Origin: Alcaligenaceae bacterium | GTDB lineage: Bacteria; Pseudomonadota; Gammaproteobacteria; Burkholderiales; Burkholderiaceae_B | DNA: 8,445 nt | Reading direction: 5' to 3' | NCBI GenBank assembly: GCA_012512545.1 | Contig: JAAZDZ010000011.1 | Coordinates: 1 to 8,445, forward strand | Shown: one piece after another, positions 1 to 6,558 of the stretch | How the letters are laid out: every line of letters begins with the position of its first letter | Numbering within the stretch: the stretch's first letter is position 1 | The notes under the pieces: generated by a model | What the model was told of the DNA's origin: nothing | Database searches by the model: none | Seen by the model: the letters and a program-made list of their open reading frames with translations, nothing else | Program-made: the position numbers and the translations under genes

Positions 1-33
1 AAGGTTGCGCTCTACCAACTGAGCTATTCCCGC
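1..33 (-). tRNA. tRNA-Gly, 5' half (cut by window edge)
   Basis: Read on the minus strand, the segment begins GCGGGAATAGCTCAGTTGG and continues into TAGAGCGCAACCTT. This is the acceptor 5' strand, D-arm and start of the anticodon arm of a bacterial glycine tRNA, most like the GCC isoacceptor. The anticodon itself and the 3' half lie outside the window, so the isoacceptor is inferred from the 5' half. A good promoter lies just upstream. The 3' end, where integrases usually act, is off the window to the left, so the remnants seen here are on the promoter side of the tRNA. Confidence 0.88.
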
Positions 34-68
34 GTGTTTGAACCGCTGTCTGCGTATCCAAGTGCGTA

Positions 69-96
69 ACTATAACACAAATATTTTATTGTGCAA
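69..96 (-). promoter_or_regulatory. sigma70-type promoter of the tRNA gene
   Basis: On the minus strand there is a -35 box TTGCAC (91-96), a 16-base AT-rich spacer and a -10 box TATAGT (69-74). The tRNA 5' end at 33 is about 35 bases downstream, which leaves room for a short 5' leader. The boxes match consensus at 4/6 and 5/6 positions and point towards the tRNA, so the assignment is reasonable without expression data. Confidence 0.6.
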
Positions 97-222
97 TGCA
101 GATTGAGTTGGAAACGTGGTCGTGCGAAAGCAGACGGTGCATTTGTGCCACAGTTAGCGACTTGCCCGCACCTTGTACCGGAACGGCTGGCAGATCAAGC
201 TGCATGAAGTCTCTGCCAGGTC

Positions 223-558
223 GGCGGCAAATGGGTGCCTCCCGTCAAAGGCGAATATTTCGACAATCTTTCCCCCATCACCGGCCAGGCTTTCTGCCAG
301 GTGCCGCGCTCCAGTGCTGAAGATGTAGAACTCGCCCTGGACGCCGCCCACGCGGTACGCCGCCAGTGGGCGGACACCCCGGCTGCGGAACGTTCCAACC
401 TGCTGCTGCGCATTGCCGACCGCATGGAACAGAACCTGCCGCTTCTGGCCGTTGCGGAAACCATCGACAACGGCAAGCCGCTGCGCGAAACCCAGGCAGC
501 CGATCTGCCGCTGGCTGTTGACCACTTCCGCTATTTCGCAGGTTGCCTGCGCGCGCAG
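223..558 (+). pseudogene. aldehyde dehydrogenase N-terminal fragment
   Basis: The frame reads GGKWVPPVKGEYFDNLSPITG and continues through SAEDVELALDAAHAVRRQW, NLLLRIADRME and ETIDNGKPLRET to HFRYFAGCLRAQ. This is the standard opening of NAD(P)-dependent aldehyde dehydrogenases, covering the N-terminal part of the cofactor domain. Only about 112 codons of a roughly 500-residue enzyme remain. The usual first ~20 residues are missing, with an in-frame stop at 205-207. Everything beyond the FRYFAG region is gone, including the catalytic glutamate and cysteine. The fragment stops at the 16-bp palindrome at 545-560, where sequence from an oppositely oriented gene begins. It cannot encode an active enzyme. 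The fragment itself is well preserved, so the loss is probably recent. Confidence 0.85.
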
Positions 559-560
559 GC
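545..560. repeat. perfect 16-bp palindrome at a gene-fragment junction
   Basis: GCCTGCGCGCGCAGGC is its own reverse complement. It lies where the plus-strand aldehyde dehydrogenase fragment (GCLRAQ) meets the minus-strand Rpn fragment, and both reading frames run into it. A short inverted repeat at a rearrangement point fits strand switching or end-joining within a hairpin, but the mechanism is inferred. Confidence 0.8.
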
Positions 561-561
561 C

Positions 562-651
562 CTCGGGCAGAATCCCATCGAACAGCGCGCGCACCATATG
601 CGGGCTGCTGAATAACCTGCGGTAATTCTGATCGTGCAGATTCTGGCTCAT
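562..651 (-). pseudogene. Rpn-family nuclease/transposase, N-terminal stub
   Basis: From the ATG at 651 the minus strand reads MSQNLHDQNYRRLFSSPH, then MVRALFDGILPE. The HDxxYRxLFSxPxMVxxL pattern is typical of the N-terminus of the Rpn/YhgA-like family (PD-(D/E)XK nuclease fold, transposase_31), whose members promote RecA-independent recombination or act in phage defence. GGAG lies seven bases before the ATG, so this is the original start. About 30 codons remain of a protein normally near 300 residues, and the catalytic D/ExK residues are absent. After LPE the frame enters the palindrome and then antisense aldehyde dehydrogenase sequence, so continued translation would give a nonsense fusion. 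Confidence 0.75.
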
Positions 652-657
652 CACGAG

Positions 658-825
658 GCTCCGGCAGAGAAAGGTCAGTCACACCCACTCTATAAGAAAG
701 CCGGAGCAAGAACGCCAGCCAGGCCAGCAAATGCCCAGTGCGTGTTGTACGTACTTGGCAGCCATCCTTTCCCGTGTACCCGACAACCCACCGCTGCCTA
801 CGGACAAATAAGCGGTAATCGCTCT
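658..825. other. intergenic DNA with no supported gene
   Basis: This stretch lies between the Rpn stub start and the mscS-type gene stop. It should hold the promoter of the truncated Rpn gene, with TATAGA on the minus strand as a possible -10 box but no convincing -35. A 4-bp stem (AGCG/CGCT at 811-823) just past the channel stop is too weak to call a terminator. I recognise no protein remnant here. Confidence 0.4.
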
Positions 826-3222
826 TTACTTCTCCACACTTTCCCGCACGGCATCGATTGCGCGCACGTCCACTTCGGGGGCGTTGCCGTCGCGGTCACG
901 GCCGAAGTGCAGCACTGTCTGCGGGTAAGGCAGTTCGATACCGGCAGCGTCGAAGCGCTGTTTCACCAGACGGTTGAAAGCGCGCTGGATCATCCACTGA
1001 TTGCCCGGGGTGGTCTTGATCAGCACACGCACGCTGAAGCCGCGCTCGTTCAGGGCCGTAACGCCGGGAATTTCGATATCCGCCAGCACTTCGGCGGCCA
1101 TGGCCGGGTCTTGCATCAAGTCCTTGAATGCCGTTTCCAGCTGAGCCACGGCCTGATCCACGTCTTCGCGATGGGCAATGTTGTATTCGGCATAGTGATA
1201 GCCAAAATCACGCGTATGGTTGCTGACCGTGTCAATCGCGGAAAACGGAATCAGATGGTAGCCGCCGTCCAGGGTGCGCAGCCCCACGGAACGCACGGTG
1301 ATTTTTTCCACCGTGCCGAAGCGCCCGGCCACTTCAACGATGTCGTTCTGGTTCATGCCGTTTTCAAGCTGAATGAAGACACCGGTGATCACATCCTGCA
1401 CCAGCTTCTGCGCTCCAAAACCAATTGCCAGGCCCACCACCCCGGCACCGGCGATCAGCGGGCCGATATCAATGCCAATCTGCGACAGCACAATCAGCAC
1501 GGTCATGGTTACGATCACGATGGCCGCTGCATTACGGAACAGCATCAACAAGGTTTTTTCGCGTTCGCTGGCGCGCCGCCCTTCTCTGGCACCCACACGA
1601 TGCTCAATCAGGCTGGCAAGCACCGTCCAGAGCAAAGCCGCTGTGGTCAGCACAATACCCACCCGCAACACCAGCGCCACCGTTGCGCGGCCCCGGTCGG
1701 AATCCAGCCAGGCGCCCAGGTCGAAAGCGTGCCAGGCATCCAGCACCACCAGGAAGATGACCACCATCAGCGCCAGCCGGATACCCCGCAGGGTTGGCCC
1801 TTTGTAGCTGTTGACGCGCTGCTCCAGCAAAGGGAAGTTGCGATTCCAGTGTTCGGGCAAAGCCAGGTGGCGGGCCTCCAGCCGTACCAGGCCCGCGGCC
1901 AGCAGAGCCCCCACCACAACAGCCACCAGCGACTGCACCGTCGCCGACATCATGAACGCCAGCGCCGCCGCCTGCTCGGCCTGGCTGGCCACCAGCAGCA
2001 CCGTGAAATAAGCCAGGGCCAGCCAATGCCAGGTGCGGCCCAATGCGCGCAGCAGCGTGCCGAACACCGCAGTTTCCGTGGCTTCAGCGCGTTGCAGCAG
2101 GCCAGATTTAACCGATGCCTTCTGGCTCCACACCACCCGCAGGGCGGTGATATACACACACAGCATGATCACCAGCCCGATCAACCGGCCAATGGACGGC
2201 GCCAGCACCGCCTGCCCCACAGGCACCACCACCAGCAGGCAATAGCCGGTCAGGGCGATCAAAAGACTGATCCAGCGGTTCCAATAGCTGGCCGTCTCGG
2301 GCTCCAAAGGCAGCAGACGCAGATGCTCGTAACGGGTGGCAAACACCGCCCGCGACACCGATTTCACGGCTTCGATCAGCACAAAGGCAGTCAGAAACTG
2401 GAAGGCGAACGTGCCGCTGAGGCGAGCGTGATCCGCCAGGGCGACTGTGGCCACATAACCAGCCAGGGCGGCAAAGAGCGTCGCGCCGATATCCACCACG
2501 AAGGCAAGCACTACCCCCAGCAGTTTGCGGCTGAGCGTCATGCGCCGCGCCCGGGAACGCGCATAAGGGCTTTGCGGATGAATATCCCGCGACACCGCCC
2601 CGGAACCTCGCCCCTGGCCTCCGGCAACCGCGCCGGAACTGCGTTGAATCCAGGTATTCAGCTTGCGGAACAGCACACCGGCCACAGCCCGCAACACCGC
2701 ATAGGCGACCAATGTGGCAGCGATCACGAGGGCCAGCACACGCAGCGCGGGCATCCAGATGTCGAGCTTACCATCGGTCACTCCGCTGCTTGAACCCACC
2801 CGGGAAAATGCGCTGAAAGTCTGCTGAATATCGCTGCCCAGTTGCCCCGTCAGGGCCTGTAGGGAAGCCCCCACCCGTTGCGACAGCACCGCAATGCCCG
2901 ACGCGGGCACAGGTTCAGTGACTGAAGCAGCTTCTCCCTGAGCCGCGCTGTCGGCCTGCGCCAGGGTTCGTAACTGCTCAATCAGCCGTTCGCGCGCTTC
3001 CGGGTCTTCCAGCGTATTCGCCAGGGCATCATAGGAAACCGCCCCGGCAGCCTGTGCCGCTTGCCCGGATTCTGAACCAGAAGACGCCCCCTGCCCGCCC
3101 GGCGACTGCGCATACAAAGGCGGTGCCAGCAACAGCAAGAACAAGATGGAAAACATGACAACCGCCACAAGCCGTGGCGACACGCCCAGATGAAGGTGTT
3201 TGCAAGCCGACCGGACACTCAC
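826..3222 (-). CDS. MscS-family mechanosensitive ion channel (large, YbiO/MscM-like)
   Basis: The product is an inner-membrane channel that opens when membrane tension rises and releases solutes after osmotic downshock. The 798-residue protein starts with a signal peptide (hydrophobic residues ~18-37, AYA-like cleavage near LYAQ) and an Ala/Gln/Ser-rich periplasmic stretch to ~150. Membrane segments follow near 158-182, 233-262, 272-290, 316-340, 345-362, 398-412, 425-446, 480-497, 515-540 and 560-582. The MscS core is clear: pore helix GLAIGFGAQKLVQD (598-610), then the beta domain FIQLENGMNQNDIVEV and FGTVEKITVRSVGLR, the PFSAIDTVSNHTR motif, and a C-terminal alpha/beta cage ending near 770. 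The start is GTG at 3222, with GGGAGA seven bases upstream. Length and architecture match the big multi-TM MscS relatives such as E. coli YbiO (~740 residues) rather than the 286-residue MscS. No frame damage is seen. The gene stands alone, with gene fragments on both sides. Confidence 0.93.
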   Translation of the reverse strand: MSVRSACKHLHLGVSPRLVAVVMFSILFLLLLAPPLYAQSPGGQGASSGSESGQAAQAAGAVSYDALANTLEDPEARERLIEQLRTLAQADSAAQGEAASVTEPVPASGIAVLSQRVGASLQALTGQLGSDIQQTFSAFSRVGSSSGVTDGKLDIWMPALRVLALVIAATLVAYAVLRAVAGVLFRKLNTWIQRSSGAVAGGQGRGSGAVSRDIHPQSPYARSRARRMTLSRKLLGVVLAFVVDIGATLFAALAGYVATVALADHARLSGTFAFQFLTAFVLIEAVKSVSRAVFATRYEHLRLLPLEPETASYWNRWISLLIALTGYCLLVVVPVGQAVLAPSIGRLIGLVIMLCVYITALRVVWSQKASVKSGLLQRAEATETAVFGTLLRALGRTWHWLALAYFTVLLVASQAEQAAALAFMMSATVQSLVAVVVGALLAAGLVRLEARHLALPEHWNRNFPLLEQRVNSYKGPTLRGIRLALMVVIFLVVLDAWHAFDLGAWLDSDRGRATVALVLRVGIVLTTAALLWTVLASLIEHRVGAREGRRASEREKTLLMLFRNAAAIVIVTMTVLIVLSQIGIDIGPLIAGAGVVGLAIGFGAQKLVQDVITGVFIQLENGMNQNDIVEVAGRFGTVEKITVRSVGLRTLDGGYHLIPFSAIDTVSNHTRDFGYHYAEYNIAHREDVDQAVAQLETAFKDLMQDPAMAAEVLADIEIPGVTALNERGFSVRVLIKTTPGNQWMIQRAFNRLVKQRFDAAGIELPYPQTVLHFGRDRDGNAPEVDVRAIDAVRESVEK

Positions 3223-3449
3223 GCGGCGCTCTCCCTTTTTGGTGGAAGCCCTGCAGCCGCCAAGAGCGCTCGACGTACCCAGACCTTCCTGGTGTGCATT
3301 GGAATTGAAAAAGCACGCTCCAGCAGGAAACGTGCCAGAAACCAGGATAACACGGGCGGGGTGCCATCAGCCTGTTGCAGACTTGCTGAACGGGTATAAA
3401 TGCCCGGCCCGGCTTTTACGAATAGCAACGTTTTGAGAAGTGGCACACC
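3223..3449. promoter_or_regulatory. divergent intergenic region between the channel gene and the BrnA-like gene
   Basis: This region must carry the channel promoter (minus strand) and any promoter of the antitoxin remnant (plus strand). On the plus strand TATAAA (3395-3400) is a good -10 box, but the nearest TTGCAG is only 14 bases upstream, so the -35 assignment is weak. No BrnT toxin or other gene is visible in either direction, although brnT normally precedes brnA. Confidence 0.35.
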
Positions 3450-3670
3450 ATGAACGCACAATCTTATATTGTAAAAAACGCTTGTCATCCATAATAGAAG
3501 AGTTCAAAACGCTGAAACGGGTGGGACGCCCGCGCCTGTCAACACCCAAGGTGGCGGTGACAATCCGCTACGATGCCGACATCATCAAAGCCTTCAAGGC
3601 GGGTGGCCCGGGCTGGCAGACACGGATGAATGATGCGCTGCACTCCTGGCTCAAGACGCATGGAGCCTGA
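3450..3670 (+). pseudogene. BrnA-type antitoxin remnant, frameshifted in an A6 run
   Basis: The reading frame ending at 3670 contains GRPRLSTPKVAVTIRYD, ADIIKAF, GGPGWQTRMNDAL and WLKTH. This is the ribbon-helix-helix C-terminal half of BrnA/COG3514 antitoxins, which bind BrnT toxin and repress their own operon. The only ATG with a plausible ribosome site (GAGAAG nine bases before 3450) opens a different frame and stops after 14 codons at 3494. One extra A in the A6 run at 3473-3478 would join the two frames into a continuous 73-residue protein beginning MNAQSYIVKKRLSS. An alternative GTG at 3440 is in the downstream frame (76 residues) but has no ribosome site. The acidic toxin-binding N-terminus of usual BrnA proteins and the partner toxin are both missing. 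It is a decaying orphan antitoxin, a product of slippage, or a sequencing error. Confidence 0.72.
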
Positions 3671-3733
3671 CTCTCAGCACTACTCAGCCAGCCGTTACAA
3701 TCCAGCCAATCCCAACTACGTTCACCGCGCCTC

Positions 3734-4729
3734 ATGATCCTCGTCACCGGCGGCACCGGCTTCATTGGAAGCCATACAACCGTTGTTCTGCAGCAAGCAG
3801 GGCACGATGTTCTGATTCTTGATAATTTGTGCAATAGCCGCCCGGAAGTGATCGACGCTATTGCGCAAATCACGGGCCGCAAACCGGGCTTTGTTCAGGG
3901 CGATATCCGCGATGCCGGGCTTCTGGAGCGCCTGTTTGCCGAATACCCCATCCAAGCCGTCATGCATTTTGCGGGGCTGAAGGCCGTAGGGGAATCCACA
4001 CAAATTCCCCTGTCCTATTACGACAACAATATTCATGGCAGCGTCACTCTGCTGCAAGCCATGCAGAAGGCGGGGGTGCGCACTTTCATTTTCTCGTCTT
4101 CCGCCACCGTCTACGGCGACCCGCAAAAACTGCCCCTGACGGAAGACCACCCGCGCTCCGCCACCAACCCTTATGGGCACACCAAGCTTGTGGTCGAGGA
4201 CATACTGGAAAACCTCTACCACAGCGAACCGGGCTGGCGCATTGCGCGCCTGCGCTACTTCAACCCGGCGGGCGCGCATTCCAGCGGCCTGATAGGTGAG
4301 TCGCCCCAGGGCATTCCCAATAACCTGATGCCGTTCGTGGCCCAGGTCGCCACCAGGCAACGTCCGCAGCTCAACGTGTTTGGCGACGATTACGACACCC
4401 CGGACGGCACGGGGGTGCGCGACTACATACATGTAATGGATCTGGCCGAAGGCCACAAAGCCGCTCTGGACTATTGCCAGTCACACCCGCAAACGCTGCT
4501 CACCACCAATCTGGGCACCGGAAAAGGGTATTCGGTGCTTGAAATGATCCAGGCCTACGCGCAAACAAGTGGCCGGGACATCCCGTACCAGATCACTGCC
4601 CGCCGCCCCGGCGACATCGCCGCCTGCTGGGCCGATGTGGCACACGCTACGCAAATCCTGGGGTGGACGGCCAAACTGGGGCTGGAGGAAATGTGCAGGG
4701 ATGCCTGGCGGTGGGATAAGCAGCAGTGA
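3734..4729 (+). CDS. galE: UDP-glucose 4-epimerase
   Basis: The enzyme interconverts UDP-glucose and UDP-galactose in the cytoplasm, using tightly bound NAD, and supplies galactose units for lipopolysaccharide or capsule. The 331 residues are the usual length (E. coli 338). Visible motifs are the Rossmann glycine loop TGGTGFIGSH (5-14), the cofactor aspartate D30, HFAGLKAVGES (78-88) and SSSATVYG (121-128), which holds the catalytic serine. The catalytic pair is Y147/K151 in NPYGHTK. RYFNPAGAHSSG, GDDYDTPDGTGVRDYIHV and NLGTGKGYSVLE follow in the expected order. The start is the first ATG of the frame and fits the N-terminus of the family exactly. Its ribosome site is weak. TACAAT at 3696-3701 could be a -10 box without a clear -35. 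The gene converges with rmlC across a small inserted element. Confidence 0.97.
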   Translation: MILVTGGTGFIGSHTTVVLQQAGHDVLILDNLCNSRPEVIDAIAQITGRKPGFVQGDIRDAGLLERLFAEYPIQAVMHFAGLKAVGESTQIPLSYYDNNIHGSVTLLQAMQKAGVRTFIFSSSATVYGDPQKLPLTEDHPRSATNPYGHTKLVVEDILENLYHSEPGWRIARLRYFNPAGAHSSGLIGESPQGIPNNLMPFVAQVATRQRPQLNVFGDDYDTPDGTGVRDYIHVMDLAEGHKAALDYCQSHPQTLLTTNLGTGKGYSVLEMIQAYAQTSGRDIPYQITARRPGDIAACWADVAHATQILGWTAKLGLEEMCRDAWRWDKQQ

Positions 4730-4853
4730 AGAACTCCCGCCCTAATGGACGGGGCTTGCGCATAGGCGCGTGGTCATAACTTGTATTAGGAACAATCGAA
4801 CAGCAAGGCAGCTACAACGCAGAGCTGATCTGCGCCCAGCCATCGCGCACTGA
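4730..4853. other. intergenic DNA downstream of galE
   Basis: No gene is visible. A perfect 6-bp stem CGCAGA/TCTGCG with a 5-base loop lies at 4818-4834, but no T-run follows it on either strand, so I do not call it an intrinsic terminator. A weaker CCCG/CGGG hairpin lies at about 4737-4754, just after the galE stop. Confidence 0.4.
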
Positions 4854-4943
4854 TTAAGGAACCTCTGAATAAGTCGAGCGGAAAGCAGACCACCCGAATC
4901 CACAGATGCATGCGACGCGGTGACTTGTTCCGAGGTTCCTTAA
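4854..4943. mobile_element. 90-bp MITE-like element or collapsed IS with 22-bp terminal inverted repeats
   Basis: The left end TTAAGGAACCTCTGAATAAG (then TC) at 4854-4875 pairs with the right end at 4922-4943, with 20 of 22 positions complementary and the outer 12 perfect. Between the ends are only 46 bases with no ORF. The outermost TTAA could instead be a 4-bp target duplication around 18-bp repeats starting GGAACCTC. IS5-type elements make such YTAR-like duplications, so a miniature element mobilised by an IS5-like transposase is a reasonable reading. The right end overlaps the rmlC stop codon (TAA read from 4942 to 4940). Folded as RNA it would make a long imperfect stem between two convergent genes. 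The family is inferred from repeat structure, not from a match. Confidence 0.65.
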
Positions 4944-5485
4944 GCAAAGACCTCGGCATCGAACAGGCTGGTGCCTGTTTTATCCTTTGCGGAAAGCACC
5001 GGCTCGCCGCTCAAAGGCCATTCAACACCGATGTCAGCATCGTCCCAGGCAATGATGCGTTCGTGCTCGGGGGCGTAGTAGTCGCTGACTTTGTATAAAC
5101 ATTCCGCCACATCGCTCAGCACGACAAAGCCATGGGCGAAGCCTTCAGGCACCCAGAGCTGGTGCTTGTTCTGTGCGCTTAAACGTGTGCCCACCCAGCG
5201 ACCGAATGTCGGGCTGCTTTTGCGGATATCCACGGCCACATCGAAGATCTCGCCCAGCACCACCCGCACCAGCTTGCTCTGCGCCTGCCGGATTTGGTAA
5301 TGCAGACCCCGCAACACGTTTTTCACTGAACGTGAGTGGTTATCCTGCACAAAGGTGACGTGCCTGCCGATCATCTCGTCGAACTGGCGCTGACTGTAGC
5401 TTTCCAAAAAGAAACCGCGCTCATCGCCAACGATTTCTGGCTGAATCAGCAACACTTCTGGAATGGCTAGCGGTGTGATTTTCAT
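4940..5485 (-). CDS. rmlC: dTDP-4-dehydrorhamnose 3,5-epimerase
   Basis: This cytoplasmic enzyme catalyses the third step from glucose-1-phosphate to dTDP-L-rhamnose, epimerising C3 and C5 of the 4-keto sugar. With the ATG at 5485 the protein has 181 residues, the family's normal size, and begins MKITPLAIPEVLLIQP. The cupin core shows GDERGFFLESY (20-30), FVQDNHSRS, LRGLHYQ with catalytic H62, K71 in QSKLVRV, the WVPEGFAHGF motif (111-120), YKVSDYY with the active-site tyrosine region near 137, and D168 in LSAKD. The frame stays open upstream to 5683, but those 66 residues are not RmlC-like. The ATG overlaps the stop of an upstream reading frame as ATGA, a sign of translational coupling in an older operon. 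rmlA, rmlB and rmlD are not in the window. The stop codon lies within the end of a mobile-element-like repeat. Confidence 0.96.
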   Translation of the reverse strand: MKITPLAIPEVLLIQPEIVGDERGFFLESYSQRQFDEMIGRHVTFVQDNHSRSVKNVLRGLHYQIRQAQSKLVRVVLGEIFDVAVDIRKSSPTFGRWVGTRLSAQNKHQLWVPEGFAHGFVVLSDVAECLYKVSDYYAPEHERIIAWDDADIGVEWPLSGEPVLSAKDKTGTSLFDAEVFA

Positions 5486-5658
5486 TGAAGTTGCTTCAGA
5501 ATAGGGGCTACCCGGTTGCGGCAATTGGCTTTGCCGCCGACAGCCAGATGATAAAGCCCGTAGAAGAAATTTTCCGGTGGCTGCTGATGCTGGCGCGCAG
5601 GATGAGCCACCACATCCGCCAGCAAAGCCGTAGAAAATCTGCCCGTCGTTGTAAAGTT
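5482..5658 (-). pseudogene. 3' remnant of an unidentified gene upstream of rmlC
   Basis: A frame without stops runs for 58 codons and ends in TGA at 5484-5482, which overlaps the rmlC ATG by the classic ATGA. Its product includes GRFSTALLADVVAHPARQ, QQPPENFFYGLYHLA and GGKANCRNRVAPILKQLQ, with codon use like that of the flanking genes. No start codon with a ribosome site is present, and the frame is closed by a stop at 5659-5661, so this looks like the tail of a gene cut off at about 5650. I do not recognise the family. It does not match the C-termini I would expect for RmlA, RmlB or RmlD. The alternative is a chance open frame, which the coupled stop/start argues against. Confidence 0.45.
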
Positions 5659-5754
5659 TCACCCTGGGTGGCATCCTTGCCATATTGACTGCCCTGTTTT
5701 GCCACGCACTGCGGCTATGGGCGGCAAACTCAATTCGCCAACGCCTTGATATCC

Positions 5755-6273
5755 ATGACTCACCCCGCCACCGCCTGGTATGTTGTACACACCAAGCCCC
5801 GCCAGGAAGCGACGGCGCTGGAACACTTGCGGCGGCAAGATTTTGAAGCCTACCTGCCGCTGTTCAAAGTCTTCAAAAAATCGCGCCGGGCAGGCCAGCC
5901 CGCACTAGCCGTACACGAACCCATGTTCCCCCGCTACCTGTTCCTGCGCCCTACCCGGCCAGAACAGTCGCTTGCCACGGTGCGTTCTACCATTGGTGTC
6001 AGCCGGTTAGTCATGTTCGGCCTACAGCCCGCTACCCTGGCCGATGAAGCCGTACAGGCTATCCGGCAAGCAGAAGCCCAGCGCGAAAACGCCGAACTGG
6101 CCGACATCGCCCCCTTCAGGCCCGGCATGGCGGTAGAAATACAGGCGTCTCCGTTAGCGGGCATACAGGCCCTGGTGCAAGCCGTATCAAAAGACCGCGT
6201 CACCCTGCTGCTGCACATGCTTGGCCGCCCGCAAACCGTGCAAGTCGATATCGGGCAGGTACAGCCGTTATAG
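5755..6273 (+). CDS. rfaH: NusG/RfaH-like transcription antitermination factor
   Basis: The 172-residue protein has the NusG N-terminal (NGN) domain at about 7-108: AWYVVHTKPRQEATALEHL, then FEAYLPLFKV and EPMFPRYLFLRP, the strongly conserved polymerase-binding segment, and STIGVSRLVMFG. A KOW-type C-terminal domain follows at about 118-172 (FRPGMAVEIQASPLAGIQAL, LLLHMLGRPQTVQV). This length and pairing fit the RfaH/specialised NusG group (E. coli RfaH 162 residues), which bind RNA polymerase at operon leaders and suppress termination in long lipopolysaccharide, capsule or pilus operons. The ATG at 5755 is preferred over the in-frame TTG at 5746 because it sits at the family's usual distance from WYVV. 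The ribosome site is weak. Position beside rmlC and galE suggests control of a polysaccharide locus, but I found no ops element (GGCGGTAGCGTG-like) in a leader here. The gene could also be called a generic NusG paralogue. Confidence 0.88.
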   Translation: MTHPATAWYVVHTKPRQEATALEHLRRQDFEAYLPLFKVFKKSRRAGQPALAVHEPMFPRYLFLRPTRPEQSLATVRSTIGVSRLVMFGLQPATLADEAVQAIRQAEAQRENAELADIAPFRPGMAVEIQASPLAGIQALVQAVSKDRVTLLLHMLGRPQTVQVDIGQVQPL

Positions 6274-6318
6274 CCGCAGCACTGCCCGCTCTCGATACCA
6301 GCAAACAGCGCCTTACAG

Positions 6319-6347
6319 TTGTCCAAACACCCAGTCGTATATACAAT
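6319..6347 (+). promoter_or_regulatory. promoter of the toxin-like/antitoxin pair, with operator-like palindrome
   Basis: TTGTCC (6319-6324), a 17-base spacer and TACAAT (6342-6347) make a good sigma70-type promoter. The 8-bp palindrome GTATATAC (6337-6344) overlaps the -10 box, and a related one, GGTATACC (6364-6371), lies 27 bp downstream between the expected transcript start and the ATG at 6379. Paired palindromes over a promoter are what a ribbon-helix-helix antitoxin would use for autorepression. That use is inferred. Confidence 0.5.
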
Positions 6348-6378
6348 ATCAGACTCTAGCTTAGGTATACCGATAACA

Positions 6379-6558
6379 ATGAAGCTCCGCATCAACGGTC
6401 GCATAAAAGCCAAGCTTTCCGAAACCGACTATGGTTTGCGCCTGAAAATTTGCTTTGTTCCTTATGCCACAGGGCTGGATATAAAAACGGCTTATACGCC
6501 GAACGACGAAGAAATTCGTATACACAAGAAGTATGGAGAAAGAAATGACGGGGCCTAA
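6379..6558 (+). CDS. small protein of unknown family, toxin-like by position
   Basis: The 59-residue product begins MKLRINGRIKAKLS and continues with LRLKICFVPYATGLDIKTAY, then EEIRIHKKYGE. I do not recognise a named family. Basic, beta-rich composition and a final charged helix ending KKYGE recall BrnT/RelE-type small RNases, and it lies directly before an RHH antitoxin with a 14-bp overlap, the usual layout for BrnT-BrnA pairs. The ATG at 6379 is chosen because the promoter's -35 box covers the alternative TTG at 6319, which would give 79 residues. AGGT lies 12 bases upstream, a poor ribosome site. The frame is also open back to the rfaH stop at 6273, so an N-terminally truncated toxin is possible. 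Calling it a toxin is inference from context. Confidence 0.5.
   Translation: MKLRINGRIKAKLSETDYGLRLKICFVPYATGLDIKTAYTPNDEEIRIHKKYGERNDGA

Noticed and set aside
100..222. Possible gene remnant between the tRNA promoter and the aldehyde dehydrogenase fragment
   Set aside because: Open frames on both strands are short, lack ribosome sites and match no family I know.
634..2793. A 719-codon open frame on the plus strand, antisense to the channel gene
   Set aside because: It is a histidine/glutamine-rich mirror of the GC-biased channel gene, has no domain or ribosome site, and the opposite strand encodes a clear MscS protein.
4818..4834. Intrinsic terminator between galE and the mobile-like element
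   Set aside because: The 6-bp stem is perfect, but no T-run follows it on either strand.
5486..5683. N-terminal extension of rmlC by 66 codons
   Set aside because: The extra residues are unlike any RmlC N-terminus, and the family normally begins at the MKITPL methionine (5485).
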